Shown: positions 8,319-16,184 of the stretch, piece by piece | Position numbering within the stretch: position 1 is the first letter of the stretch | Layout: every line of letters starts with the position of its first letter | NCBI RefSeq assembly: GCF_001422735.1 | Contig: NZ_LMLZ01000014.1 | Location: 1-44,270, forward strand | Direction of reading: 5' to 3' | Length of the DNA stretch: 44,270 bases | DNA from: Acidovorax sp. Leaf78 | GTDB lineage: Bacteria; Pseudomonadota; Gammaproteobacteria; Burkholderiales; Burkholderiaceae_C | Notes under the pieces: generated by a model | Told to the model about the DNA's origin: nothing | The model's database searches: none | What the model saw: only the letters and a program-made list of their open reading frames with translations | Position numbers and translations under genes: made by a program

Positions 8319-8588
8319 ATGCCCCTCTCCGAGCTCATCGGCTACCTGGCCGCGTTCCTCACCACCTGCAGCTTCGTGCCGCAGGCTTTGCACACTTTTC
8401 GCACGCGGGATGTGGGCGGCATTTCGCTGGGCATGTACAGCGTGTTCACCGCGGGCGTGGCGCTGTGGCTGGTCTACGGGCTGGTGCTCGGGGCCTGGCC
8501 CATCGTGGTGGCCAATGCGATCACGCTCGCGCTGGCCGGCACCATCCTGGGCATGAAGATGGTGTACGGGACCCGCGGCGGGCGCTGA
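8319..8588 (+). CDS. SemiSWEET-type sugar transporter (PQ-loop/MtN3 family)
   Basis: The 89-residue protein has three predicted membrane helices: LIGYLAAFLTTCSFVPQALH, a middle helix around GMYSVFTAGVALWLVYGLVL and a last helix around PIVVANAITLALAGTILGMK. The PQ motif (VPQ) in helix 1 followed by the TRDVGGISL loop is diagnostic of bacterial SemiSWEETs, which dimerise to move sugars across the inner membrane. Two starts are possible: ATG at 8271 overlapping the dacB stop (ATGA junction) would add 16 residues, while ATG at 8319 gives the usual family start MPLSELIGYL. I prefer 8319 for length and alignment, but coupling from 8271 cannot be excluded. Confidence 0.88.
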   Translation: MPLSELIGYLAAFLTTCSFVPQALHTFRTRDVGGISLGMYSVFTAGVALWLVYGLVLGAWPIVVANAITLALAGTILGMKMVYGTRGGR

Positions 8589-8695
8589 GCATCCGGCAGT
8601 GCCCCGCCCAGGGCACTACCACTGTGAGCGGGCCCGTCGCCACTGTCGCCCAGGTGTCAAATCTGCCCCGCCGGGCACTCGTTAACCCGGATGCT
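8588..8695 (+). promoter_or_regulatory. Structured intergenic element closed by a 9-base inverted repeat
   Basis: AGCATCCGG (8588-8596) and its exact complement CCGGATGCT (8687-8695) bracket about 90 bases. Inside, AGTGCCC and GGGCACT (8598-8617) form a 7-pair hairpin, and a related motif GCCCCGCCGGGCAC recurs near the right end. No U-run follows, so it is not a standard terminator. It occupies most of the gap between the SemiSWEET gene and the lipoprotein gene at 8754, whose ribosome site GGAGG follows at 8740-8744. It may be an mRNA leader structure, a processed 3' end or a small RNA. Confidence 0.35.
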
Positions 8696-8753
8696 GCTGC
8701 AGTGCAGGTAAGCGCACGATCCGTCGTTCCTTACCCACCGGAGGTCTCCACCC

Positions 8754-10052
8754 ATGACGTATTTTCGCTTGACCTGTGTTGCCGCTGCGGCGGTCCTGCT
8801 TGTGGCCTGCGGGGGCTCGGACGACCCCGCCCGCGGCGCCCTGATCGACCCACCGGCGGTGCTCGCCACGCTCACGGCCGCGCAGATCGATGCCGGCACG
8901 ACCAGCAGCGGCCTGCAGCCCATCAGCGGCAAGGCCAAGTGCGACGTGAAGGTGGTGTCGCTCAACTACGCTACCGCAGGCGCCAAGGGCGGCGAGATGA
9001 CCAACGCCTCGGGCGTCATGCTGGTGCCCGCCGGCAGCTGCACCACGGCGGCGCCGCTGCTGGCGTATGCCAAGGGCACCGATGTGCAAAAGCCCCGCAC
9101 CCTGGCCAACCCGCAGGACAGCGAGACCTTCCTGCTCGCCGCGATGTACGCTGCGCAGGGCTATGCGGTGGTCGCCACCGACTACCTGGGCTTTGCCAAG
9201 TCCGGCTACAGCTACCACCCTTACCTGCATGCCGATTCGGAAGCCACCTCGGTGATCGATTCGGTGCGCGCAGCGCGCAACGCCGCAGGCACAGTGGGCG
9301 CCAACCTGTCGGGCAAGGTCATGTTCACCGGCTACTCGCAGGGCGGGCATTCGTCGATGGCCGCGCAGCGCAGCGCAGAGCGCGACTACGGCAGCGAATT
9401 CAACGTCGTCGCGGGCGCGCACCTGGCCGGGCCGTACAACCTGTCCGGCTCGCTGCGCATTCCGGATGCGATCGCGGGCGTGCAGTTCTTCGTGCCGTAC
9501 CTCGTCACCGCCTGGCAGAAGGTCTACGGCGATGTCTACACCGACGTGAAACAGGTCTTCAAGGCGCCGTACTCGGGCTACATCGAGACCCTGCTGCCCA
9601 ACCCCACGATGAACTACACCACCCTGGTCACTTCCGGCACGCTGCCGGCGGGCACCCCCAACCAGGCCCGCGACGCGCTGTTCCAGCCGGACTTCATCAC
9701 CGGCTCGCAGACCAGCATCACCCATCCGCTGTACCTCGCGGCCAAGAAGAACGACCTGCTGGGCTGGACGCCCAAGGCCCGCGTGCTGCTGTGCGGCGGT
9801 GCGGGCGACCCCACGGTGCCGCCTGCTGTGCACCAGCGGGTCATGAAGGCCGACTTCGACAGCCGCGGCGTGACCAATGTGACGTCGGTGGATGTGGACG
9901 CCGCCGTCCAGGCCACCTTCGGCATCGGCGGCAAGGCGCCCACGGACCCTGCGTCTGCGGCCTTTGCGACCTACTACGGCTCCTACCACGGCACGTACGA
10001 GCCACCGTTCTGCCACGCGCAGGCGCGGGCGGTGTTCGATACCGTCAAGTAG
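8754..10052 (+). CDS. Alpha/beta-hydrolase lipoprotein, secretory lipase-like
   Basis: The 432-residue protein starts with a lipoprotein signal peptide whose lipobox LVAC places the lipidated cysteine at residue 19, followed by GGSDD. The mature part is an alpha/beta hydrolase: GYAVVATDYLGFAKSG precedes the nucleophile elbow G-Y-S-Q-G with Ser195, and LLCGGAGDPTVPP and a late HGTYEPPFC segment are consistent with acid and histidine regions. The closest family I recognise is the secretory lipase group (LIP), which hydrolyses esters or lipids outside the inner membrane. GGAGG sits 10 bases before the ATG. A strong terminator follows at 10141. Substrate is unknown. Confidence 0.85.
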   Translation: MTYFRLTCVAAAAVLLVACGGSDDPARGALIDPPAVLATLTAAQIDAGTTSSGLQPISGKAKCDVKVVSLNYATAGAKGGEMTNASGVMLVPAGSCTTAAPLLAYAKGTDVQKPRTLANPQDSETFLLAAMYAAQGYAVVATDYLGFAKSGYSYHPYLHADSEATSVIDSVRAARNAAGTVGANLSGKVMFTGYSQGGHSSMAAQRSAERDYGSEFNVVAGAHLAGPYNLSGSLRIPDAIAGVQFFVPYLVTAWQKVYGDVYTDVKQVFKAPYSGYIETLLPNPTMNYTTLVTSGTLPAGTPNQARDALFQPDFITGSQTSITHPLYLAAKKNDLLGWTPKARVLLCGGAGDPTVPPAVHQRVMKADFDSRGVTNVTSVDVDAAVQATFGIGGKAPTDPASAAFATYYGSYHGTYEPPFCHAQARAVFDTVK

Positions 10053-10140
10053 ACACGTCGGCACGTAGATGCCTGGATGAGCGCAGGTCTGCGCAGGCGG
10101 CCAACGTCCGCCGCTGCAGGCAGACCCTGCGCTCCTCCAC

Positions 10141-10166
10141 AAGCCGACCTGCGGGTCGGCTTTTTC
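10141..10166 (+). terminator. Intrinsic terminator after the lipase-like gene
   Basis: AAGCCGACC pairs with GGTCGGCTT around a four-base loop and runs directly into TTTTTCTT. It lies 89 bases after the stop codon at 10052 and insulates the next lipoprotein gene. Confidence 0.9.
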
Positions 10167-10240
10167 TTGTGTGTTTGTAAAGGGGGCGGGGGCTCGGTAG
10201 TTTCCCGGGCGGTCAAGGCGGGAACTCAGGGGTACCATGG

Positions 10241-10277
10241 AGTTGCGAAAAAAGCACGGTCGTTCGTTTTTGCAACT
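10241..10277 (+). promoter_or_regulatory. Hairpin just upstream of the SGNH lipoprotein ribosome site
   Basis: AGTTGC-G-AAAAA pairs with TTTTT-GCAACT, leaving one bulged G and a loop of about 14 bases. The stem ends eight bases before the GGAGA ribosome site at 10285-10289 and 18 bases before the TTG start. A stem here could affect translation initiation or mark the transcript's 5' end. It is A/T-rich relative to the surroundings, so the region probably also includes promoter sequence. Confidence 0.4.
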
Positions 10278-10294
10278 TCCCATTGGAGAATCCC

Positions 10295-11440
10295 TTGAAT
10301 TCACAACAATGCAAAGCTTCCCTGTCGGCCCTGGTCGCGGCCTGCCTCCTGGCCGCCTGTGGCGGCGGTGGTTCCGACACCGCACCGTCGGCAGCCGTCA
10401 CCTCGGTCAAAGTGGCCGGTGACAGCCTCGCCGACAGCGGGACCTTTGGCTATAAATTCACCGTCCAGGGCTCGGCTGCCACCGGCGTGGGCTCCACACC
10501 CATCTGGCCCGAGCGCGTGGCCACCAGCTACGGCCAGTCGCTGTGCGCCTACTACCGGTTCAACGGCTCGGCGTTCGGCACCAATGCGGCCTGTACCAAC
10601 TACGCGGTCGGCGGCGGCCGCATCAACAACCCCACCGCACCCACGTCGCCGGTGTCGATCACCCAGCAGCTCAAGGACATGGGCGCGCGCGGCTACAGCG
10701 CGACGGACCTGGTGCTGGTGGATGGCGGCGGCAACGACGCGGCCGACCTGATCGGCGCGTACCTGCGCGCGTCTACCGACAGCGGCCAGGCCTACGCGGC
10801 CCTGTTGAGCAGCGTGCTGCCCCAGGCCACCGTCAGCGCCGCGCTGGCGGGCGGGGCCAACGGCCTTGCGCAGGTGGGCGGCGCCTACATGCAGGCACTG
10901 GCCAGGAATTTCGCCGACACCATCAAGGCCAACACCACGGCCAAGAACGCACCGCGCGTGGCCGTGCTCAATGCCCCCGGCGTCACGCTCACGCCGCGCT
11001 TCCGCCTGGTGCTGGCGTCCATCAGCGCCACCCGCGGCGCAGCCGCTGCGACGCAGGCCGAGGCGTTGTTCGATGGCTGGATCCAGGCGTTCAACGCGCA
11101 GTTGGCGACCAGCTTGGCCGGCGACAATCGCATCGCGCTGGTGGACTTCTACACCTCCTTCAAGGACCAGGCGACCAACCCTGCGCAGTACCAGCTCACC
11201 AACGCCACCACGCCGGCCTGCCCGGCCACGGGCGTGGGCGCGGATGGACTGCCGACCTACACCTTCCCCACCTGCACCGCCACGGTGCTGTCGGCCATGA
11301 CCCCACCTGCAGGCGCTACGGGCGGCGCCGACTGGTGGAAGAGCTATGGCTTCGCCGACAGCTTCCACCCCACGCCGTACGGCCACCAGCTGGTGGGCCA
11401 ACTGGTGTCGCGCTCGCTGTCCCGCGCTGGCTGGCTGTAA
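10295..11440 (+). CDS. SGNH/GDSL-hydrolase lipoprotein, apparently catalytically complete
   Basis: The 381-residue protein has a lipobox LLAAC with lipidated Cys22. The SGNH blocks are intact: block I G-D-S with Ser44, block II VGGGRIN, block III G-G-N-D with Asn147, and block V DSFHPTPYGH with Asp355 and His358. This matches outer-membrane or surface esterases/lipases of the GDSL family. No ATG fits: TTG at 10295 is chosen because GGAGA lies six bases upstream and the signal peptide begins there (MNSQQCKASL); TTG at 10283 would lack a ribosome site. An ompW gene follows after 35 bases, so the two may be co-transcribed. A related but catalytically stripped protein is encoded at 12235-13188. 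Confidence 0.85.
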   Translation: MNSQQCKASLSALVAACLLAACGGGGSDTAPSAAVTSVKVAGDSLADSGTFGYKFTVQGSAATGVGSTPIWPERVATSYGQSLCAYYRFNGSAFGTNAACTNYAVGGGRINNPTAPTSPVSITQQLKDMGARGYSATDLVLVDGGGNDAADLIGAYLRASTDSGQAYAALLSSVLPQATVSAALAGGANGLAQVGGAYMQALARNFADTIKANTTAKNAPRVAVLNAPGVTLTPRFRLVLASISATRGAAAATQAEALFDGWIQAFNAQLATSLAGDNRIALVDFYTSFKDQATNPAQYQLTNATTPACPATGVGADGLPTYTFPTCTATVLSAMTPPAGATGGADWWKSYGFADSFHPTPYGHQLVGQLVSRSLSRAGWL

Positions 11441-11475
11441 GCCGGCTGCATTCGCTTCCATTCAAGGAGTTCTTC

Positions 11476-12147
11476 ATGCACGCATTTTCCAAGGCTGGCC
11501 TGGCGGCAGCGGCGCTGTTCATCGGCACGGGCGCCATGGCGCAGGTCGCCGGTACATTGAGTGTCCGCGCGGGCCTCACCCACATCGCTCCACAGGTCAA
11601 GAGCGGCAACCTCAGCGCCCCGGCGTTCCCCAACACCAAGGTGGACGTGGACGCCGCCACGTCGCTGTCGGGCGGCGTGAACTACATGGTGACCGACCAT
11701 TGGGCGGTGGACGTGCCGCTGGCCTTGCCGTTCAAGCACGACATCGTGGGTGACGGCGCCATCGCCGGCGTGGGCAAGCTGGGCGAAACCAAGGTGCTGC
11801 CCGTCACGATGTTTGCGCAGTACCGCTTTGGCGAGGCCGAGGCGCGGTTTCGCCCCTACGTGGGCCTGGGCGTGACCTACGGCCGGTTCTTCAAGACCCG
11901 CACCACGGCCACGCTCAGCGGCCTGACGGGCGGCACGCCGGCGAACCCGACCACGGCATCGGTCGACAACAAGTGGGGCGTCACGCCCCAGGTCGGCTTC
12001 GTGTGGAAGATCAACGACCGCTGGTTCGTGGACGCGGCCTACTACAAGAGCTTCCTCAAGACCACCTCGCACCTCTCGTCGGGCCAGTCGATCTCCAAGC
12101 GACTGAATCCCGATGTGATCGCCGTGGGCCTGGGCTACCAGTTCTGA
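11476..12147 (+). CDS. ompW: OmpW-family outer membrane protein
   Basis: This 223-residue protein has a signal peptide ending at about AMAQ (residues 20-23) and the alternating pattern of an eight-stranded beta barrel. OmpW-like landmarks are VRAGLTHIAPQVKSG near the start, YMVTDHWAVDV, FRPYVGLGVTYGRFF and the terminal VGLGYQF with a C-terminal Phe for Bam recognition. OmpW proteins form small hydrophobic channels in the outer membrane. AAGGAG at 11464-11469 fixes the ATG at 11476. It lies 35 bases after the SGNH lipoprotein gene and ends at a bidirectional terminator. Confidence 0.93.
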   Translation: MHAFSKAGLAAAALFIGTGAMAQVAGTLSVRAGLTHIAPQVKSGNLSAPAFPNTKVDVDAATSLSGGVNYMVTDHWAVDVPLALPFKHDIVGDGAIAGVGKLGETKVLPVTMFAQYRFGEAEARFRPYVGLGVTYGRFFKTRTTATLSGLTGGTPANPTTASVDNKWGVTPQVGFVWKINDRWFVDAAYYKSFLKTTSHLSSGQSISKRLNPDVIAVGLGYQF

Positions 12148-12176
12148 AGAAGGGCGGAGTCCCGCCCGCCACCATG

Positions 12177-12204
12177 ACAAAGGCCGCCCGAGGGCGGCCT
12201 TTGT
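12177..12204. terminator. Bidirectional terminator between ompW and the SGNH-like gene
   Basis: ACAAAGGCCGCCC and GGGCGGCCTTTGT form a perfect stem with a very short loop. A-rich and T-rich flanks on both sides suit it to both converging genes. Confidence 0.9.
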
Positions 12205-12234
12205 GTTTGTGCGCGGTCCTGTTGGACGAACCGA

Positions 12235-13188
12235 TTACCAGCGTGCGCGCAGGCGGTCGTACGCGTAGGTGCCGAACTGGCGCTGCGCCGACGGCGTGAG
12301 GTACACCTGGTCCGCGAACACGAAGGAGTCCTGGCTCGCGCCCGCCACCAGCGTGGAGGTGTTGCACAGCGAAGAGTTGACCTTGCCCGTGCCGATGCCG
12401 ATGCCGTTGTTGGCATCCACCGACGTGCATATCGGCGCGACGGCGTTGTTGAAGCCGTAGTTGGCAGGGACGCCGGTGTACAGGTTCACGTAGTAGGCGG
12501 AGTCGACATACAGCACGTTGGCGCCCAGGTCGACGATGTTCACGAGCAGGCCGTCGTTGAAGCGGGTGCTCGCGTCAGCCAGCAGGGCTTCGCGGTTGAT
12601 GGACTTGGCCCAGGGTGTCTTGCTCAGGTCGTAGGTGCCGGTCACCACCACGTACTTGGCACCGGCCGTGACCAGGCGGCGCACCTGCGCGGCCTGGTCT
12701 TCACCGGCCTTGCGGGCGGCTGCGACCATGGCGGCTTCGGTCTGGGTGCCGGCCTGCACGGCGGCCATGCCCGCGATCACGTCGCTCACGCCGCCGCTCA
12801 CGAACACGACATCGCTGGCGCCAAAGGTATTGCCTGCCAGGAAGGTGTCGATCTGCTCGGTGATGGTCGGGGTGCTGGCGTTGCCGGCGGCGTCGGGCTT
12901 GGCCTTGACGCGGGCATTGCCCACGGCGTAGCTCTTGCCGCCTGCCGATGCGGCCGTGAGGGGCTTGCCGTAGTTGGCCGCCACCTGCAGGGTCCAGTTG
13001 TTCACGCTGCCGTCATTGACGGTGTAGCGCGTACCCTTTTGCCCGATGTCGCTGTAGGCATCGCCGAACGCGATGAAGCGCTCGGGCGTGATGGCCGACT
13101 CGGTGGTACTCGAACCGCAGGCCGCGAGCAACGCCGCCGACGCACATGCGGCGACCATGACGGTGCGGCGCATCCAATTTGCTGCCAT
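12235..13188 (-). CDS. SGNH-like lipoprotein lacking catalytic residues (pseudoenzyme)
   Basis: The 317-residue protein has a lipobox LLAAC (Cys24) and overall SGNH architecture, but key residues differ. Block I reads F-G-D-A-Y-S-D, so the nucleophile Ser is Ala44; block II keeps Gly90 (AVGNARV); block III reads S-G-G-V-S-D with Ser135 in place of Asn; block V reads D-Q-V-Y-L-T with Tyr296 where His is expected, while Asp293 is kept. Three of four catalytic positions are therefore lost in an otherwise open, well-preserved gene, which argues for a retained non-enzymatic role rather than decay. GGAGA lies just before the ATG at 13188. It converges on ompW; the active relative is at 10295-11440. 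Confidence 0.85.
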   Translation of the reverse strand: MAANWMRRTVMVAACASAALLAACGSSTTESAITPERFIAFGDAYSDIGQKGTRYTVNDGSVNNWTLQVAANYGKPLTAASAGGKSYAVGNARVKAKPDAAGNASTPTITEQIDTFLAGNTFGASDVVFVSGGVSDVIAGMAAVQAGTQTEAAMVAAARKAGEDQAAQVRRLVTAGAKYVVVTGTYDLSKTPWAKSINREALLADASTRFNDGLLVNIVDLGANVLYVDSAYYVNLYTGVPANYGFNNAVAPICTSVDANNGIGIGTGKVNSSLCNTSTLVAGASQDSFVFADQVYLTPSAQRQFGTYAYDRLRARW

Positions 13189-13341
13189 GTATTTCTCCAG
13201 AAAAGTGGGGGGTAGTTTAGCGGCGCAATGTCAAACCATGTAAAGCGCTGGCCGGAACATGGTTTCAAGGTGCGCGAAGGGCTCTTGAGAGCGGGCCACG
13301 GGTGCGGCCAATGCCTGTGGCTGGCCGCCAGGTCCTCGGGC

Positions 13342-14358
13342 CTACGCGGCGGCAGCCCGCTGCAGGCGGTCGCGCACGCCTTCCCAGTCGGGGCTGGGGG
13401 GCGGGGTTTCGATCCAGATCAGCTTCACTCCGTCGTCGTCGAAGCCGCGCAGCACGGCAAACAGCTGCTGGGCCGTGGCGGCGGCGTCGTCGGGCATGCG
13501 GCGCATCACCAGCCGCGACGACTTGGTGCGCAGCACCGCGCGGGCATACACCGCGATGTTGGCGGCCTCGGCGCCCAGCAGGTCCAGGCCGGTCTGCAGC
13601 GCCTTGGCATCCATCAGGCGCACCTTGGCGTTGGGCGCGTAGTGGGCCTCCAGCGTGCCGGAGGCGCGGGGCGTGTGGTCGGGCAGGTCTTCCTTGGACA
13701 GGGGCGCCATGCCGCAGGCCGCGGCGATCTGCTCGCGGGTGATGGCGCCGGGGCGCAGCAGCACGGGCACGCCGCGGGTGCAGTCCACGATGGTGCTCTC
13801 GATGCCCACGGCGCACGCGCCGCCGTCGAGCACCAGCAGGTCGGCACCCAGCTCGTCCTGCACATGCTGTGCGGTGGTGGGACTCACGCGGCCAAAGCGG
13901 TTGGCGCTGGGGGCCGCCACCCCCCACACCGGCGGTCCACCGGCCTGGGCGTCGTCGCCCGGGGCCGCGCAGGCCACGAGCAGGGCGTGCGCTACCGGGT
14001 GTGCCGGGCAGCGCAGCCCCACGCTGTCCTGGCCGCCGGTGGCGGCGGTGGCCACGCCGGGCAGGCGCGGCAGGATGAGCGTGAGCGGGCCGGGCCAGAA
14101 AGCGTTGACCAGCGCCTGGGCGAACGGGGGCACGCTGCTGGCAAAGCGGCGTATGCCCTCTGCATTGGCCACGTGCACGATCAGCGGGTGGTCGCTGGGC
14201 CGACCCTTGGCGGCAAAGATCTGCGCCACGGCGGCATCGCTGCTCGCATCTGCGGCCAGGCCATACACGGTTTCAGTGGGTAGGCCGAGCAGCGCGCCGC
14301 TGCGCACCGTGCGGGCCGCAGCGGCGATAGCCAGGGGGTCGTTGCCGTCAAGAATCAT
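13342..14358 (-). CDS. tsaC: L-threonylcarbamoyladenylate synthase (Sua5-type TsaC)
   Basis: The 338-residue enzyme makes threonylcarbamoyl-AMP from threonine, bicarbonate and ATP, the first step of tRNA t6A synthesis. The YrdC domain occupies about residues 1-205 (GLPTETVYGLAADASSD, AAKGRPSDHPLIVHV, SANRFGRVSPTTA), and a Sua5 C-terminal domain follows (about 230-338), so it is the long Sua5 form rather than the short E. coli form. Start is the ATG complement at 14356-14358, five bases after the purK stop, so it is probably the third gene of a purE-purK-tsaC operon. A longer frame upstream lies inside purK and is spurious. Confidence 0.93.
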   Translation of the reverse strand: MILDGNDPLAIAAAARTVRSGALLGLPTETVYGLAADASSDAAVAQIFAAKGRPSDHPLIVHVANAEGIRRFASSVPPFAQALVNAFWPGPLTLILPRLPGVATAATGGQDSVGLRCPAHPVAHALLVACAAPGDDAQAGGPPVWGVAAPSANRFGRVSPTTAQHVQDELGADLLVLDGGACAVGIESTIVDCTRGVPVLLRPGAITREQIAAACGMAPLSKEDLPDHTPRASGTLEAHYAPNAKVRLMDAKALQTGLDLLGAEAANIAVYARAVLRTKSSRLVMRRMPDDAAATAQQLFAVLRGFDDDGVKLIWIETPPPSPDWEGVRDRLQRAAAA

Positions 14359-14363
14359 GGCGG

Positions 14364-15533
14364 TCAGAAAGGGTCGATGCCCAGAAGTGCAGCCGCTTGG
14401 AGCGCCGTGGCGCGTGCGGCCTCGGGCGTGGCGCCGGTCACGTTCAGGTGGCCCATCTTGCGGCCGCGCTTGGCGTCGCGCTTGCCGTACAGGTGCAGGT
14501 GGGTGCCAGGCAGGGCCAGCACGTCGGCCCAGGGCGGGGTCTGCGCGGTATCGCCCTGCGCGAACCACAGGTCGCCCAGCAGGTTCAGCATCACGGCGGG
14601 GCTGTGCTGGCGCGGCTGGGTCAGCGGCAGGCCGGCCATGGTGCGCACCTGCAGCTCGAACTGGGACACGTCGCACGCGTTCTGACTGTAGTGGCCGCTG
14701 TTGTGCGGACGCGGGGCGATCTCGTTGACCACCAGGCTGCCGTCCTGCAGCACGAAGAATTCGACACACAGCACGCCCACGTACTGCAGGCCTTCTGCTA
14801 CAGATTTTGCAGCTGCTACCGCTTGCTCAGCAAGCGCTGGGGGCAGATTATGTGCATGAACCTCGGTCACGGCCAGGATGCCGTCGCGGTGCAGGTTGCG
14901 CTGCACCGGCAGGTGCACCATGGCGCCGTCGGCCCCGCGCGCCACGATCACGGAGCATTCGAGCGCCAGCGGCAGCATCTTCTCCAGCACGCAGGGGACC
15001 TTGCCCACGGCATCCCAGGCGGCGGCCAGCTCGGCGGCGGTTTTCACGCGCACCTGGCCCTTGCCGTCGTAGCCCATCCGGGCGGTTTTCAGGATGCCTG
15101 GAAGCAGGTCGGCGGACACGGCACCCAGTTGCTCGGCCGTATCGATCACAGCGTAGGGCGCGCAGGGCACGCCGCAGCCCACGAAATGTGCTTTCTCGCG
15201 GGCGCGGTCCTGCGCGACCGACACGGCGCTGGCTGCGGGCGACACCGGGCGCTCAGCAGCCAGGGTTGCCAGCGCAGCAGCGGGCACGTTCTCGAACTCG
15301 GTGGTCACCGCGTCGGCCACGCGGGCCAGCTCGGCCAGGCCCGCCGGGTCTTCGTAGCCGGTCTGGATGTGGTGGTGGCTCACCAGGCCGGCCGGGCTGT
15401 CGGGGTCGGCATCGAGCACCGCCGTGAAGTAGCCCATGGCCTGCGCCGCGTGCACGAACATGCGGCCCAGCTGGCCACCGCCCAGCACGCCCAGAGTCGC
15501 GCCAGGAAGGAGAGGCGTTGTAGACGCGGTCAT
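14364..15533 (-). CDS. purK: 5-(carboxyamino)imidazole ribonucleotide synthase PurK
   Basis: PurK (389 residues) is an ATP-grasp enzyme that carboxylates AIR to N5-CAIR with ATP and bicarbonate in purine synthesis. The N terminus has the nucleotide motif [12 protein letters not shown]; the ATP-grasp core contains [12 protein letters not shown], and the acid/metal-binding region [19 protein letters not shown] is complete. Its ATG overlaps the purE stop (ATGA). Residues about 230-246 ([14 protein letters not shown] region) are encoded by an in-frame copy of the family A repeat, with AT-rich codons unlike the rest of the gene, yet protein length remains normal. Confidence 0.96.
   Translation of the reverse strand: MTASTTPLLPGATLGVLGGGQLGRMFVHAAQAMGYFTAVLDADPDSPAGLVSHHHIQTGYEDPAGLAELARVADAVTTEFENVPAAALATLAAERPVSPAASAVSVAQDRAREKAHFVGCGVPCAPYAVIDTAEQLGAVSADLLPGILKTARMGYDGKGQVRVKTAAELAAAWDAVGKVPCVLEKMLPLALECSVIVARGADGAMVHLPVQRNLHRDGILAVTEVHAHNLPPALAEQAVAAAKSVAEGLQYVGVLCVEFFVLQDGSLVVNEIAPRPHNSGHYSQNACDVSQFELQVRTMAGLPLTQPRQHSPAVMLNLLGDLWFAQGDTAQTPPWADVLALPGTHLHLYGKRDAKRGRKMGHLNVTGATPEAARATALQAAALLGIDPF
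14797..14844 (+). repeat. Family A palindromic repeat inside purK
   Basis: It begins GCTACAGATTTTGCAGCTGC on the plus strand and contains the core CGCTTG-CTCAG-CAAGCG. The closest copy is the intergenic one before trkA, with which it shares a nearly identical core. It is antisense to purK but translated in frame through its minus strand without stops. Confidence 0.75.
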
Positions 15534-16024
15534 GCGGCGGGCGGCAGGGTCATGTTGCGCGCCACCTCGGTCTGCTCGGCGCGGAAGGCTTCCAGGCGCG
15601 CACGCAGCTCGGGGTTCTCGCTGGCCAGCAGCGCCACGGCGAACAGCGCCGCGTTGGCGGCCCCGGCCGTGCCGATGGCGAATGTGGCCACCGGGATGCC
15701 CTTGGGCATCTGCACGATGCTGTGCAGCGAATCCACGCCGTGCAGGTGGCGGCTGGCCACCGGCACGCCCAGCACGGGCACGGTGGTCTTGGCCGCGATC
15801 ATGCCGGGCAGGTGGGCTGCGCCGCCCGCACCGGCGATGATGGCCTTGAGGCCCCGGCCCACGGCGGCTTCGGCATAGGCGAACATGTCGTCGGGCATGC
15901 GGTGGGCCGAGACCACACGGGCCTCGTGCTCGATGCCGAACTGTTCAAGAATCTGCACTGCGTGCTGCATGGTGTCCCAGTCGCTGCTGGAGCCCATGAC
16001 CACACCGATCTGGATGGATTTCAT
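15530..16024 (-). CDS. purE: 5-(carboxyamino)imidazole ribonucleotide mutase PurE
   Basis: PurE (164 residues) converts N5-CAIR to CAIR, the step after PurK. The N terminus [14 protein letters not shown], the [12 protein letters not shown] segment and the [11 protein letters not shown] loop are class I PurE signature motifs that bind the nucleotide phosphate and hold the catalytic His. The ATG complement at 16022-16024 matches the usual family start. The stop overlaps the purK start by four bases, so it leads the purE-purK-tsaC operon. A 160-base region separates it from the divergent cnoX. Confidence 0.96.
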   Translation of the reverse strand: MKSIQIGVVMGSSSDWDTMQHAVQILEQFGIEHEARVVSAHRMPDDMFAYAEAAVGRGLKAIIAGAGGAAHLPGMIAAKTTVPVLGVPVASRHLHGVDSLHSIVQMPKGIPVATFAIGTAGAANAALFAVALLASENPELRARLEAFRAEQTEVARNMTLPPAA

Positions 16025-16184
16025 GGTGGTAAGGGGTGTGCGGCAGCGGCAGGTGCCCGGTGCTCGGCTGTAGGTAGAACCCGCGATTTTACTTTTTGCG
16101 CCTCCCTCCATGGAGCCCGGGCATGTCGATGGGCCAAAATAGCGCGAACCCACCAGCTGCGCCGGCCTCTCCCGGCCCCCCATC

